NCBI RefSeq assembly: GCF_003591655.1 | Contig: NZ_QVRA01000004.1 | Location: forward strand, 62,001 to 126,000 | Source of the DNA: Sphingobium terrigena | GTDB taxonomy: Bacteria; Pseudomonadota; Alphaproteobacteria; Sphingomonadales; Sphingomonadaceae | Length of the DNA: 64,000 nt | Direction: 5' to 3' | Part shown: positions 16,028-25,564 of the stretch, in pieces | Numbering within the stretch: position 1 is the stretch's first letter | Layout of the letters: the number at the start of each line of letters is the position of its first letter | Notes under the pieces: model-generated | Seen by the model: only the letters and a program-made list of their open reading frames with translations | The model's database searches: none | Told to the model about the DNA's origin: nothing | Made by a program: the position numbers and the translations under genes

Positions 16028-19000
16028 ATGCACGTCATTTTCCGTGAAACGCCAGGCATGGAGGATGTCGCCAGTCCGCAGGATCTGGCGCAGCCCCCTG
16101 CGGCAATTGTGGTCCTGTCCTTTTCCGACAGCGATCTGGGCGCGTTTGCGGCCGGGTGGCGGCTGGGCAAGGGATTGCCGACGCTGCGCCTCGCCAATCT
16201 GGCGACGCTGGCGCATCCGCTCTCGGTCGACACCTATATCGAACGCACCCTGTCCGGCGCGAAGGCAATCCTGATCCGGCTGATCGGCGGCGCATCCTAC
16301 TGGTCCTACGGCCTGCAACAGGTGGAGGCACTGGCCAGGGCGCAGGGCATTGCACTGGCCGTGTTGCCGGGAGACGGACGGGATGACGCGCGGCTGGATG
16401 CAGCATCGACCCTGTCAGTCGATCGGCTGCGGATGCTGGCGCGGCTGTGCGATATCGGCGGGCCGGACGCCGCGCTGGCGACGCTTTGGACGTTAGCGCA
16501 CCATGCCGGTCTTGTCGTGGATGGCATAGTCAAGTCCCGACCCATCGCGACCATTGGGGCATGGCGGGCGGGCGAAGGCGTCACCTGTCCGGCCACATTC
16601 GCCCTCACGTCGGTCAGGCCGCGCATCCTGATGCTCTTCTACCGATCCTATCTGGTCGCGGACGATCTTGACCCGTTCGTCGCCTTGCAGACGGCGTTCG
16701 AGCAACGCGGCTTCGATATCATCGCCCTGTTCGCGCCGTCGCTCAAAGCCGCCGATGGGCGCGGCTGGTTGACCCGCTGGGCGAGCGCACTGGCCCCCGC
16801 CGCGATCGTCAACGCCACTGCCTTTTCCGCGCGCGGCGAGGATGGCCAAACCCCGTTCGATAGCATCGACGTGCCGATGATCCAGATCGCATTGGCCACC
16901 AACAGCCGTGCGGCCTGGGCGGACGCCGCGCGAGGCCTGTCGCCCGCAGACCTGGCCATGCATATCGTGCTGCCGGAGATGGACGGGCGGATTTTCGCTG
17001 GGGTGGCGAGCTTCAAGGGTGCCGAAGCGCGCGACCCTGACCTGCACCACGCCCGCGCGCGCCATCGCGCCGATCCCGCGCAGGTCGCAGCGATCGTTGA
17101 TCGGGTGACGGGCTGGATCGCGTTGGCGACAAAACCCGCCGCTACGCGGAAACTGGCGCTATTGCTCTCCACCTATCCGGGCAAGGCGTGGCAAATGGCC
17201 CATGCGGTCGGACTGGACGCGCTGGCATCGGCACAGGCCGTGCTGGAGGATCTGGCGGGGGCTGGTTATGCCACTGCTGCCAGCGCTGACCTGCCGCAAC
17301 GACTGACAGAAGAGCGCATCTACTGGCCGCTCTCGCACTATCGCGCAGCCCTCGAAACACTCTCGCCATCCCTGTGCGCCGACATCGCCACCGCATGGGG
17401 AGAGCCGGAAAGCGACCCTTCGGTGCTAGACGGCCACTTCGCCTTTGCCGCTTTCCGCGCAGGCCATATCCTCGTCGCGCTCCAGCCCGAACGGGGAGAT
17501 GCCGCCGCGCGCGATCAGGACTATCATGACCTGTCGCGCTGCCCATGCCATGCCTATATCGCTTTCTATCTCTGGCTGCGGGAGCAGCGGATCGACGCGC
17601 TGGTCCATATGGGCGCGCATGGTACGCTCGAATGGTTGCCGGGCAAGGCCGTCGCGCTGTCGGACGATTGCTGGCCGCAGGCGCTGACCGGGGCGGTGCC
17701 GGTCATCTATCCCTTCATCGTCAATGATCCGGGCGAAGCGGCGCAGGCGAAGCGACGGATCGGCGCGGTGACGATCGGTCATGCCCCGCCACCGCTTGCC
17801 CCCACCCGCAGCGGCGCAGGGCTGGCGCGGATCGAGGCGCTGCTCGACGAATTTTCCAATGCCGATGGGCTGGACCCGGCGCGGCGGGCGCGGTTGCAGA
17901 CCGACATTGCCGATGAAGCGCGCGCGCTGGGGCTGGAAACGGAACTGGGCATCGCGGCGGATGCGTCGCCGGTCGAGATCATCACCCGCATCGACCGCTT
18001 CGTCTGCGACGTCAAGGAAAGCCAATATGGCGACGGGCTGCACCTGTTTGGCCGGGGCGAGCATGGTGCGGTGGAGCGGGACGGACTGCTGGCGGCGCTG
18101 GCCGGACGACGGGTCGCACCCGGCCCGTCAGGATCGCCACATCGCGGTCGCACCGACGTGCTGCCGACCGGGCGGAACCTCTACAGCATCGACCCGCGCG
18201 CCGTCCCTTCACGCAGCGCCCATGCGCAGGGGGTGCGGATGGCACAGGAAGTGGTGCGCCGCCATTTGCAGGATCAGGGCGACTATCCCCGCGCGATAGT
18301 GATCGACCTGTGGGGATCAGCGACGATGCGCACGGCGGGCGAGGATTACGCCATGGCGCTGCACCTGCTGGGCGTGAAGCCGGTGTGGGATACAACGTCG
18401 GAACGGGTGACGGGGATCGAGATACTGCCGCTGTCGTTACTCGACCGACCCCGCATCGATGTGACGCTGCGCGTGTCCGGCCTGTTTCGCGATGCCTTCC
18501 CAACGCTGGGCACGCTGTTCGGGCAGGCGGTGCGCGCGCTGGGCGAATGCGATGAGCCGACCGACCACAACCCATTCATCGGTCGCCTGGCCACACCGCG
18601 CGTCTATGGGCCGCAACCGGGGCGTTATGGGCTGGGCATGGGCGATGCCGCCGAAACTTACTCAGACGCCGCACGGAAAGCGGCGGGCGAAGCCTGGCTG
18701 GCGGCATCCGACCATGCGTTCGATATGCCCGGCACGGCAGCAGACCCCAACGGACTGCGCGCACGGGTCGCGGCCGCGGACAGCTTCGTCCATGCGCAGG
18801 ATCTGCCCGAAACCGACCTGCTGCTCGCCGCCGACTATCCCGCGCATGAAGGCGGCTTCGCTGCCGCGCAGGCGGTGACGGGCGGCAGCGCCGCGCTCTA
18901 CCATCTCGACAATCGCGACCCCACCCGGCCAACCGCACGCAGCCTGACCGAAGAGATTGCGCGCGTGGTGCGAGCGCGGGCCGCGCATCCCGGCTGGATC

Positions 19001-19279
19001 AGCGGCATTATGCGACATGGCTTTCGCGGCGGAGCGGAAATTGCCGCGACACTCGACCATCTGGGGGCGTTTGCCCATCTGACCGGACAAGTGCCCTCGC
19101 ACCTGTTCGACCTCTATCATGACGCAACGCTGGGCGAAGCAGATGTGTGCGCCTTCCTGAACCGCGAGAACCCCGGCGCGCTGGCGGCGATGGAGCAGCG
19201 CTTCGCCGCACTTCATTCCGCCGGGCTGTGGCGCACCCGGCGCAATTCGATCCTCGCCAGTCTGGAGCCGCAGCCATGA
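16028..19279 (+). CDS. cobN: Cobaltochelatase large subunit CobN
   Basis: CobN is the large, substrate-binding subunit of the ATP-dependent aerobic cobaltochelatase, which inserts Co2+ into hydrogenobyrinic acid a,c-diamide. The 1083-residue product contains the CobN/magnesium-chelatase H-subunit landmarks YIAFYLWLREQRIDALVHMG (first part YIAFYLWLRE), GAHGTLEWLPGKAVALS, LPTGRNLYSIDPRAVPS, IDLWGSATMRTAG and RVSGLFRDAFPTL. It is shorter than the roughly 1275-residue Pseudomonas denitrificans protein. The small subunits CobS and CobT of the chelatase are not in this window. It overlaps cobG by ATGA. Confidence 0.95.
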   Translation: MHVIFRETPGMEDVASPQDLAQPPAAIVVLSFSDSDLGAFAAGWRLGKGLPTLRLANLATLAHPLSVDTYIERTLSGAKAILIRLIGGASYWSYGLQQVEALARAQGIALAVLPGDGRDDARLDAASTLSVDRLRMLARLCDIGGPDAALATLWTLAHHAGLVVDGIVKSRPIATIGAWRAGEGVTCPATFALTSVRPRILMLFYRSYLVADDLDPFVALQTAFEQRGFDIIALFAPSLKAADGRGWLTRWASALAPAAIVNATAFSARGEDGQTPFDSIDVPMIQIALATNSRAAWADAARGLSPADLAMHIVLPEMDGRIFAGVASFKGAEARDPDLHHARARHRADPAQVAAIVDRVTGWIALATKPAATRKLALLLSTYPGKAWQMAHAVGLDALASAQAVLEDLAGAGYATAASADLPQRLTEERIYWPLSHYRAALETLSPSLCADIATAWGEPESDPSVLDGHFAFAAFRAGHILVALQPERGDAAARDQDYHDLSRCPCHAYIAFYLWLREQRIDALVHMGAHGTLEWLPGKAVALSDDCWPQALTGAVPVIYPFIVNDPGEAAQAKRRIGAVTIGHAPPPLAPTRSGAGLARIEALLDEFSNADGLDPARRARLQTDIADEARALGLETELGIAADASPVEIITRIDRFVCDVKESQYGDGLHLFGRGEHGAVERDGLLAALAGRRVAPGPSGSPHRGRTDVLPTGRNLYSIDPRAVPSRSAHAQGVRMAQEVVRRHLQDQGDYPRAIVIDLWGSATMRTAGEDYAMALHLLGVKPVWDTTSERVTGIEILPLSLLDRPRIDVTLRVSGLFRDAFPTLGTLFGQAVRALGECDEPTDHNPFIGRLATPRVYGPQPGRYGLGMGDAAETYSDAARKAAGEAWLAASDHAFDMPGTAADPNGLRARVAAADSFVHAQDLPETDLLLAADYPAHEGGFAAAQAVTGGSAALYHLDNRDPTRPTARSLTEEIARVVRARAAHPGWISGIMRHGFRGGAEIAATLDHLGAFAHLTGQVPSHLFDLYHDATLGEADVCAFLNRENPGALAAMEQRFAALHSAGLWRTRRNSILASLEPQP

Positions 19280-20385
19280 GCAGCTTTGCGGTGAAGGGTT
19301 GGTGCCCCGATGCATGGCACCCGATGGCGGCGGGCGATGGTCTGATCGTCCGGGTGCGGCCAATGCTGGGCCGGGTTACCCGCGCGCAAATGACCGTGTT
19401 GGCCGAGGCAGCGACGGTCCATGGCAATGGCCAGATCGACCTGACCAGCCGCGCCAATCTCCAGCTACGCGGCGTGAGAGAAGCAGCCCTATCCGCCTTG
19501 CTCACGACATTGGTTGCGACAGGACTGGTCGATCCTGATCCAGTGATCGAAACCCGGCGCAATCTGCTGGTCGCACCGGATTGGCAGGAAGGCGACGACA
19601 CGGCCCGGATCGCACGGAGCTTGATCGCAAGGCTGGGCGAACTGCCCGAACTGCCCGGCAAGGTCGGCTTCGTCATCGACGCCGGGGAGGCCTGCGCGCT
19701 GTTCCACGAAGGCGGCGACTTCCGCATCGAGCGCGGACAGCATGGCGGCCTGATCCTGCGCGCTGATGGTCATGCGACCGGGTCGGTGGTGGAGCAGGGC
19801 GCGGAGGTCGATGCACTGTTGGCGCTCACCCACTGGTTCATCGAAAGCGGCGGTAGGGGTTCCGGGCGCATGGCGCGGCATCGGGCCACTCTCCCGCCCT
19901 TTGCCGCTGGCGCGATCCCGCCCGCTCATCCCGCTCGCCCGGTGGTGCCGGGCGGCCACGTGCTGGGCGTGCCATTTGGCCGCATGGCGGCAGAACAACT
20001 GTTAGGCCTTGGCCCTATCGACGCGATCCGCCTTACCCCGTGGCGGATGCTGTTGATCGAGGGGCGAGGGACGCCCGCCAACGACGGCTGGATCACCGAT
20101 GCCGGCGATCCACTCCTGCGCGTCGATGCCTGCCCCGGCGAGCCCGACTGTCCACAATCGACCGTCGAAACCCGCGCCTTTGCCCGCCGCCTTGCCCCTC
20201 ATGTCACAGGCCGCCTGCACGTGTCGGGTTGCGCCAAGGGCTGCGCCCGCGCCGCGCCTGCCGATGTCATGCTGACCGGGCGAGACGGCCGGCTCGATCT
20301 GGCGACCGATGCCCGCGCGGCTGATCCGCCGCTGCAATCCGGCCTGACGCAGGCTGCCCTCCTTGCCCATTTCGGAGCCGATTGA
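19276..20385 (+). CDS. cobG: Precorrin-3B synthase CobG
   Basis: CobG is the oxygen-using monooxygenase that converts precorrin-3A to precorrin-3B, the step that marks the aerobic pathway. The 369-residue protein has the sulfite/nitrite-reductase fold signature DLTSRANLQLRGV in its first ferredoxin-like half. The C-terminal cysteines for the Fe4S4 cluster are in DACPGEPDCPQS and SGCAKGCA. The ATG at 19276 overlaps the cobN stop. Confidence 0.94.
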   Translation: MSSFAVKGWCPDAWHPMAAGDGLIVRVRPMLGRVTRAQMTVLAEAATVHGNGQIDLTSRANLQLRGVREAALSALLTTLVATGLVDPDPVIETRRNLLVAPDWQEGDDTARIARSLIARLGELPELPGKVGFVIDAGEACALFHEGGDFRIERGQHGGLILRADGHATGSVVEQGAEVDALLALTHWFIESGGRGSGRMARHRATLPPFAAGAIPPAHPARPVVPGGHVLGVPFGRMAAEQLLGLGPIDAIRLTPWRMLLIEGRGTPANDGWITDAGDPLLRVDACPGEPDCPQSTVETRAFARRLAPHVTGRLHVSGCAKGCARAAPADVMLTGRDGRLDLATDARAADPPLQSGLTQAALLAHFGAD

Positions 20386-21014
20386 TGCCCCATAGCTACC
20401 AAACCGATGGCGCGGCGATCTATCGTCAGTCCTTCGCCATGATCCGCGCGGAGGCCAACCTTGCCTGCTTTGCCGCCAGCGAAGAGCCGGTCGCGGTGCG
20501 GATGATCCATGCCGCCGGAATGGTCGATCTCGCCCGCCATATCCGTTTTTCCGAAGGCTTCGTGGACGTTGCGCGCACCGCATTGGCGGCTGGCGCGCCG
20601 ATCCTCTGCGACGCGCGGATGGTGTCCGAAGGCGTGACCCGCACCCGCCTGCCCGCCGACAATCCCGTCATCTGCACGCTGCACGATCCACAAGGCGCCG
20701 GTCTGGCGCAGGCAATCGGCAACACCCGCTCCGCCGCCGCGCTGGAATTGTGGCGGCCCTATATCGCTGGCGCACTCGTTGCGATCGGCAATGCGCCCAC
20801 TGCGCTGTTCCATCTGCTCAACATGCTGGAGGATCCCGCCTGCCCGCGCCCCGCAGCCATCATCGGCTGCCCGGTCGGCTTCGTCGGCGCGGCAGAATCC
20901 AAGGATGCCTTGTGGGCGGCGCAACCCGTTCCCTGCGCGATTGTCGAGGGACGTCTCGGTGGCAGCGCGATCACCGTCGCGGCGGTCAACGCGCTGGCGA
21001 GTGAAGCAGAATGA
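20385..21014 (+). CDS. cobH: Precorrin-8X methylmutase CobH
   Basis: The 209-residue enzyme isomerises precorrin-8X to hydrogenobyrinic acid. The catalytic histidine is in VRMIHAAGMVDLA. GNAPTALFHLL and PVGFVGAAESK are the family's other conserved stretches. The ATG at 20385 shares its A with the TGA of cobG. A TTG three bases earlier is less likely. Confidence 0.95.
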   Translation: MPHSYQTDGAAIYRQSFAMIRAEANLACFAASEEPVAVRMIHAAGMVDLARHIRFSEGFVDVARTALAAGAPILCDARMVSEGVTRTRLPADNPVICTLHDPQGAGLAQAIGNTRSAAALELWRPYIAGALVAIGNAPTALFHLLNMLEDPACPRPAAIIGCPVGFVGAAESKDALWAAQPVPCAIVEGRLGGSAITVAAVNALASEAE

Positions 21015-21748
21015 ACGCGATCACCACCATCGGCACCATCCACGGCGTCGGCCTTGGCCCCGGCGCGCAGGACCTGCTCAGCGTCCGCGCCGACCGGTTG
21101 GTGCGCGGCGCGCGCCATGTCGCCTATTTCCGCAAGGCCGGACGACCCGGACAGGCGCGGCGCATTGTCGAGGGGATGCTGCGCACGGACGTGATCGAAA
21201 TCCCGATGGAATATCCGGTCACGACCGAAATCCCAGTGACCGATCCGCGCTACAACCAGTGCCTGTCCGCTTTTTACGCCGATTGTACCGCCCGGCTCGC
21301 TACATTGGCGCTGGGCGGCGCGGATGTCGTGGTCCTGTGCGAGGGCGATCCCTTTTTCTACGGCTCCTTCATGCATCTGCACAGCCGCCTGTCGGGCATC
21401 GCGCCGGTCGCGGTCGTGCCGGGGATCAGTGGCATGGCCGGCGCCTGGACCGCTTCGGGCGCACCGATCAGCTGGGGCGATGATGTGCTGACCGTGCTGA
21501 TGGCGACCATGGCGGAGGAAGAACTGACCCGCCGCATCCGCGATACCGACGCGCTGGTGGTGATGAAGATCGGCCGCAACCTCGCCAAGCTGCGCCGCGC
21601 CGTCATCGCCGCTGGCCGCGCTGAGTCCGCCTGGCTGGTCGAACATGCAGCCATGCCCGACCAGCGCGTGAGCCGGCTGGTCGAGGCGGATCGGGTCACC
21701 CCCTATTTCTCGATCCTGCTAATCCATGGACAAGGGCGACGGCCATGA
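21011..21748 (+). CDS. cobI: Precorrin-2 C20-methyltransferase CobI
   Basis: The 245-residue SAM-dependent methyltransferase of the tetrapyrrole methylase family methylates C-20 of precorrin-2. The N-terminal GVGLGPGAQDLLSVRADRL and the EGDPFFYGSFMHL motif are those of CobI/CbiL, and IPVTDPRYNQCLSAFY is characteristic of the subfamily. ATGA overlaps join it to cobH and cobJ. Confidence 0.95.
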   Translation: MNAITTIGTIHGVGLGPGAQDLLSVRADRLVRGARHVAYFRKAGRPGQARRIVEGMLRTDVIEIPMEYPVTTEIPVTDPRYNQCLSAFYADCTARLATLALGGADVVVLCEGDPFFYGSFMHLHSRLSGIAPVAVVPGISGMAGAWTASGAPISWGDDVLTVLMATMAEEELTRRIRDTDALVVMKIGRNLAKLRRAVIAAGRAESAWLVEHAAMPDQRVSRLVEADRVTPYFSILLIHGQGRRP

Positions 21749-22500
21749 GCGGGTCCGGCTGGATCGCCATAGCGGGCCTTGGACCGGGCAGCGACGCCAT
21801 GGTCACGCCGCAGGTGACCGAGGCACTGGCGCAGGCGACGGACGTAATCGGCTATATCCCCTATGTCGCGCGGGTCGCGCCACGCGCGGGGCTGACGCTG
21901 CACCCGTCCGACAATCGGGTAGAGCTGGATCGGGCAGGCCATGCGCTGCAACTGGCCGCTGCCGGACGGCGCGTCGTCATCGTGTCCTCCGGCGACCCCG
22001 GCGTGTTCGCGATGGCGGTCGCTTTGTTCGAGGCGCTGGACAACGGGCCGCCCCATTGGCGCGACCTGCGTATTGACGTGTTGCCCGGCATTACCGCTAT
22101 GCTGGCCGCCAGTGCGCGGGCGGGCGCACCGCTCGGCCATGATTTCTGCGCGATCAATCTGTCGGACAATCTGAAGCCCTGGGATCTGATCGAGCGGCGG
22201 GTGCGGCTGGCGGTGGAGGCGGACTTCGCCATCGCCTTCTACAATCCGCGATCGAAAGCCAGGCCCGACGGCTTCGCTGCGATCCTGCACCTGTTGCGCG
22301 AAGCCTGCGACGATGACCGCCCCATCCTGTTCGCCCGCGCCGTATCAACCCCCGACGAGACATTGCATATCGTGCCATTATCGCAGGCCACACCCGACAT
22401 GGCCGATATGCGCACCATGGTCATTGTCGGGTCGAGCCGCACCCGCCTGATCGAGCGGACGGCGGGAGCGATCCTCTATACTCCACGGTCAGCAGCATGA
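21745..22500 (+). CDS. cobJ: Precorrin-3B C17-methyltransferase CobJ
   Basis: The 251-residue tetrapyrrole methylase performs ring contraction and C-17 methylation of precorrin-3B. GLGPGSDAMVTPQ and SSGDPGVFAMA are the conserved SAM-binding segments, and YIPYVARVAP and NPRSKARPDGF are typical of CobJ/CbiH. Its 3' end overlaps the 3' end of the opposite-strand cobK by 25 bases. Confidence 0.95.
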   Translation: MSGSGWIAIAGLGPGSDAMVTPQVTEALAQATDVIGYIPYVARVAPRAGLTLHPSDNRVELDRAGHALQLAAAGRRVVIVSSGDPGVFAMAVALFEALDNGPPHWRDLRIDVLPGITAMLAASARAGAPLGHDFCAINLSDNLKPWDLIERRVRLAVEADFAIAFYNPRSKARPDGFAAILHLLREACDDDRPILFARAVSTPDETLHIVPLSQATPDMADMRTMVIVGSSRTRLIERTAGAILYTPRSAA

Positions 22501-23225
22501 CCCAGCCACTCCATGACCGCTTGCGGATCATCCACCTCGATCCGCTGCGGCAAGACCGGCCGGTCGATCAGCAGGACCGGCAGCCCCAGCGTTCGCGCCG
22601 CAATCAGTTTCGCCTCCGCACCAGTCCCGCCCGCATTTTTGCAGACCAGCAGGTCAATGCCATGGTCGCGCATCAATTGTGTGTCGGCTTCCGCCGTGAA
22701 CGGGCCACGATCAACGACCAGGCCATGCTTGGGCAAGGCGGGCGAGGTTGCGGGCGCATCGACGAAGCGCAACAGATAATGATGCTGTGGCCGGGCGGCG
22801 AAAGCATCGACATGCATCCGCCCCAGCGCGAGCATGACGCGGCGGGCCGGGCCGGCCAGCCCAGCCACGGCGCCGGCGATGTCGGGCACAGGGGTCCAGT
22901 CATCGCCAGCCTGCGGCGTCCACGCCGGACGGCTGAGCGCGATCAGCGGCACGGCGGTGATATTGGCCGCCGCGACCGCATTAGCGCTCATCGTCGCTGC
23001 GAAGGGATGGGTCGCATCGATCAAATGGGTGACCCGATGGTCGCGCAGATAGCGCGCCAGCCCCTCCACCCCGCCAAAGCCACCTATCCGCACCGGCACC
23101 GGCTGCGCGCGCGGCTGTTCGGTGCGCCCGGCATAGCTGAGCGTCGCCCGCATCCCGGCATCGGCCAGCAGGCGGGCGAGCGCGCTCGCTTGCGTCGTGC
23201 CGCCCAGCAGCAGGATGTTGGGCAT
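22476..23225 (-). CDS. cobK: Precorrin-6A reductase CobK
   Basis: The 249-residue NADPH-dependent reductase acts on precorrin-6A. The N-terminal ILLLGGTTQASALARLLAD and LIDATHPFAATMSANA are diagnostic, and GRMHVDAFAARP lies in the middle. It is the only gene inside the cobWN...cobS block on the minus strand. Its ATG at 23225 overlaps the cobL ATG at 23224 in the opposite direction, sharing CATG. The minus-strand AGGGAG lies eight bases upstream of it, inside cobL, so its promoter must also lie within cobL. Confidence 0.94.
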   Translation of the reverse strand: MPNILLLGGTTQASALARLLADAGMRATLSYAGRTEQPRAQPVPVRIGGFGGVEGLARYLRDHRVTHLIDATHPFAATMSANAVAAANITAVPLIALSRPAWTPQAGDDWTPVPDIAGAVAGLAGPARRVMLALGRMHVDAFAARPQHHYLLRFVDAPATSPALPKHGLVVDRGPFTAEADTQLMRDHGIDLLVCKNAGGTGAEAKLIAARTLGLPVLLIDRPVLPQRIEVDDPQAVMEWLGHAADRGV

Positions 23226-24420
23226 GGCTGACGCTCCCTGGCTGACGATCATCGGCATCGGTGAGGATGGAGCCGACGGCCTCGCCTTAGCGGCGCGCGA
23301 TGCGCTGGCGCAAGCGCAACTGGTGATGGGCGCAGCGCGGCATCTGGCACTGCTGCCTGCGCTCGATTGCGCCGTGCAGGAATGGCCGGTGCCGTTTGCC
23401 GATGGCGTGCCGCTGCTGCTGGCACAGCGCGGGCGGCGCGTGGTGCTGCTGGCGTCGGGTGATCCCTTCTGGTTCGGGGCAGGATCGGTCGTGACGGCGC
23501 ATCTTCAGCCCGGCGAATGGTGCGCCCACCCTGCCCCCTCCACCTTCGCACTGGCCGCAGCGCGACTGGGCTGGGCGATTGAACGGACGGTCTGCGTCGG
23601 GCTGCACGCTACGCCGCTGTCCCGCATCCGCCCGCATCTGGTCCCCGGTGGTCATATCATCGCGCTGCTCCGCGATGGCGCAGCGGTGGGGGATATGGCT
23701 GATTATCTGAATGCTCTGGGCTTCGGCGCATCCCAGCTATATGTGCTGGAGGCGCTGGGCGGCCCGCGCGAACGCATCCGCGCCGCGCCTGCCAGCGATA
23801 TGGACTTCACCGACATAGCGCATCCGGTCGCTGTCGGCATCGCCTGCGCCGGGGACGGTATGGCCCTGCCCTGTGCGTCAGGGTTGCCCGATACGCTGTT
23901 TGCGCATGACGGGCAAATGACCAGGCGACCCGTCCGGGCGCTCGCCCTCTCCGCCCTCGCGCCACGCGCTGGCGAATTGCTCTGGGACATTGGCGCGGGT
24001 TCCGGTTCGATCGGGATCGAATGGCTGCTCGCCCACCCTGCCAATCGCGCGACAGGTTTTGAAGCTGATCCGGCGCGCGCCGCCCGTGCCACCGCCAATG
24101 CCGCCGTGTTGGGCGTCGATCGGCTCCAAGTCATCACGGGTCGCGCGCCCGCCATACTACCCAATTGCGCACCCGACGCCGTATTCATCGGCGGCGGCCT
24201 GTCCGACGCCTTGCTCACCCATCTCTTCGCTCGATTGCCCTCCGGCACCCGCCTCGTCGCCAACGCCGTGACGCTAGAATCCGAAGCGCTCCTCGCTCGC
24301 GCTCATGACGAGAAGGGCGGCGATCTGCTGCGAATCGAGCTGGCCGACGCCGCGCCTTTGGGCAGCCGCCGCGGCTGGCGCGCCCATTATCCGCTGGTGC
24401 AATGGAGTGTCACCTTATGA
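23224..24420 (+). CDS. cobL: Precorrin-6B C5,15-methyltransferase (decarboxylating) CobL
   Basis: This is a 398-residue fusion of CbiE- and CbiT-type domains. The N-terminal half starts IIGIGEDGADGLALAARDAL and has VLLASGDPFWFGAGS; the C-terminal half has the SAM-binding LLWDIGAGSGSIGIEWLL. It methylates C-5 and C-15 and removes the C-12 acetate carboxyl. The ATG at 23224 has AGGA nine bases upstream, within the cobK antisense region. An ATG at 23197 is possible, but it would extend into cobK. Confidence 0.94.
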   Translation: MADAPWLTIIGIGEDGADGLALAARDALAQAQLVMGAARHLALLPALDCAVQEWPVPFADGVPLLLAQRGRRVVLLASGDPFWFGAGSVVTAHLQPGEWCAHPAPSTFALAAARLGWAIERTVCVGLHATPLSRIRPHLVPGGHIIALLRDGAAVGDMADYLNALGFGASQLYVLEALGGPRERIRAAPASDMDFTDIAHPVAVGIACAGDGMALPCASGLPDTLFAHDGQMTRRPVRALALSALAPRAGELLWDIGAGSGSIGIEWLLAHPANRATGFEADPARAARATANAAVLGVDRLQVITGRAPAILPNCAPDAVFIGGGLSDALLTHLFARLPSGTRLVANAVTLESEALLARAHDEKGGDLLRIELADAAPLGSRRGWRAHYPLVQWSVTL

Positions 24421-24782
24421 TCGCCGCAGGCTTTGGCTTTCGGCAAGGCACAAGCCTTGCGTCACTCGAAAGCGCGCTCGCGCTGGCGCAAGAGGGACTG
24501 CCCGCCGTCACCGCCTTCGCCGCGCCATTGGACAAGACCGCGCTGCTCCGCCCACTGGCCGATGCTATGGGCGTGCCGCTCCATGTCATACCGCGCGAAG
24601 CCCTGCGCGCGCAGGTCACTCCGACTAGCTCCGACGCCAGCTTGCTTGCCTATGGTGTCGGCAGCGTCGCCGAAGCCGCAGCGCTCGCCGCAGCGGGGCC
24701 GGGTGCCACCCTGCTCTCCCAGCGCCACATTTCTGCCGATCACATGGCGACCTGCGCCATCGCCCAAGGAACCCCCGCATGA
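24417..24782 (+). CDS. cobE: Cobalamin biosynthesis protein CobE (CbiG C-terminal-like)
   Basis: The 121-residue protein matches the CobE/CbiG C-terminal domain: [19 protein letters not shown] at the start, [16 protein letters not shown] in the middle, and [15 protein letters not shown] near the end. CobE is required for aerobic cobalamin synthesis, but its exact reaction is not established. The start at 24417 overlaps the cobL stop by ATGA. Confidence 0.92.
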   Translation: MIAAGFGFRQGTSLASLESALALAQEGLPAVTAFAAPLDKTALLRPLADAMGVPLHVIPREALRAQVTPTSSDASLLAYGVGSVAEAAALAAAGPGATLLSQRHISADHMATCAIAQGTPA

Positions 24783-25564
24783 CCGTCCATTTCATCGGCG
24801 CCGGTCCCGGTGCGCCCGATCTGCTTACCCTGCGCGGCCGCGACCTGATCGCTGCATCGCCCGTCTGCCTCTATGCCGGGTCGCTGGTGCCGCAAGCGCT
24901 GCTGGCGCACTGCCCGCCCGATGCCCGGATCATCAATACAGCATCACTCTCGCTGGACCAGATCATGGCACAGATCGAAGCCGCCGATGCGCAGGGCCAT
25001 GACATCGCCCGCCTCCATTCGGGCGACATGTCAATCTGGTCGGCGATGGGCGAACAATTGCGACGACTGCGCGCGCTGGACATCCCCTTTACCGTTACGC
25101 CGGGCGTCCCCGCTTTCTCCGCCGCTGCCGCTGCGCTGGAGGCCGAATTCACCCTGCCGGGCCTCACCCAGTCATTGGTCCTGACGCGCACGCCGGGCCG
25201 CGCCAGCACCATGCCACCTGCCGAAAGCCTGACCAATTTCGCCGCAACCGGCGCGACACTGGCGATCCACCTCTCCATCCATCAGCTCGACCGGGTGGTC
25301 GCAGATCTGACCCCCGCTTATGGCCCGGACTGCCCGGCCGCAGTGGTGTGGCGCGCCAGTTGGCCCGACCAGCGCATCGTCCGCGCGACGCTGGCCACGA
25401 TCGAACAGGCGGTCGCGGGCAGTATGGAACGCACCGCACTGATCATCGTCGGGCAAGTGCTGGCCAACGATGATTTTGGCGAAAGCAGCCTCTATGCGAC
25501 CGGCTATGACCGGCGCTTCCGCCCGCAAAGTGCGCAGTCGCCTTTCGCAGGTGAACAGGTATGA
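24779..25564 (+). CDS. cobM: Precorrin-4 C11-methyltransferase CobM
   Basis: The 261-residue tetrapyrrole methylase methylates C-11 of precorrin-4. [20 protein letters not shown] is at the N-terminus, followed by CLYAGSLVP and [19 protein letters not shown], the CobM/CbiF hallmark. It is ATGA-overlapped with cobE and cobB. Confidence 0.95.
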   Translation: MTVHFIGAGPGAPDLLTLRGRDLIAASPVCLYAGSLVPQALLAHCPPDARIINTASLSLDQIMAQIEAADAQGHDIARLHSGDMSIWSAMGEQLRRLRALDIPFTVTPGVPAFSAAAAALEAEFTLPGLTQSLVLTRTPGRASTMPPAESLTNFAATGATLAIHLSIHQLDRVVADLTPAYGPDCPAAVVWRASWPDQRIVRATLATIEQAVAGSMERTALIIVGQVLANDDFGESSLYATGYDRRFRPQSAQSPFAGEQV

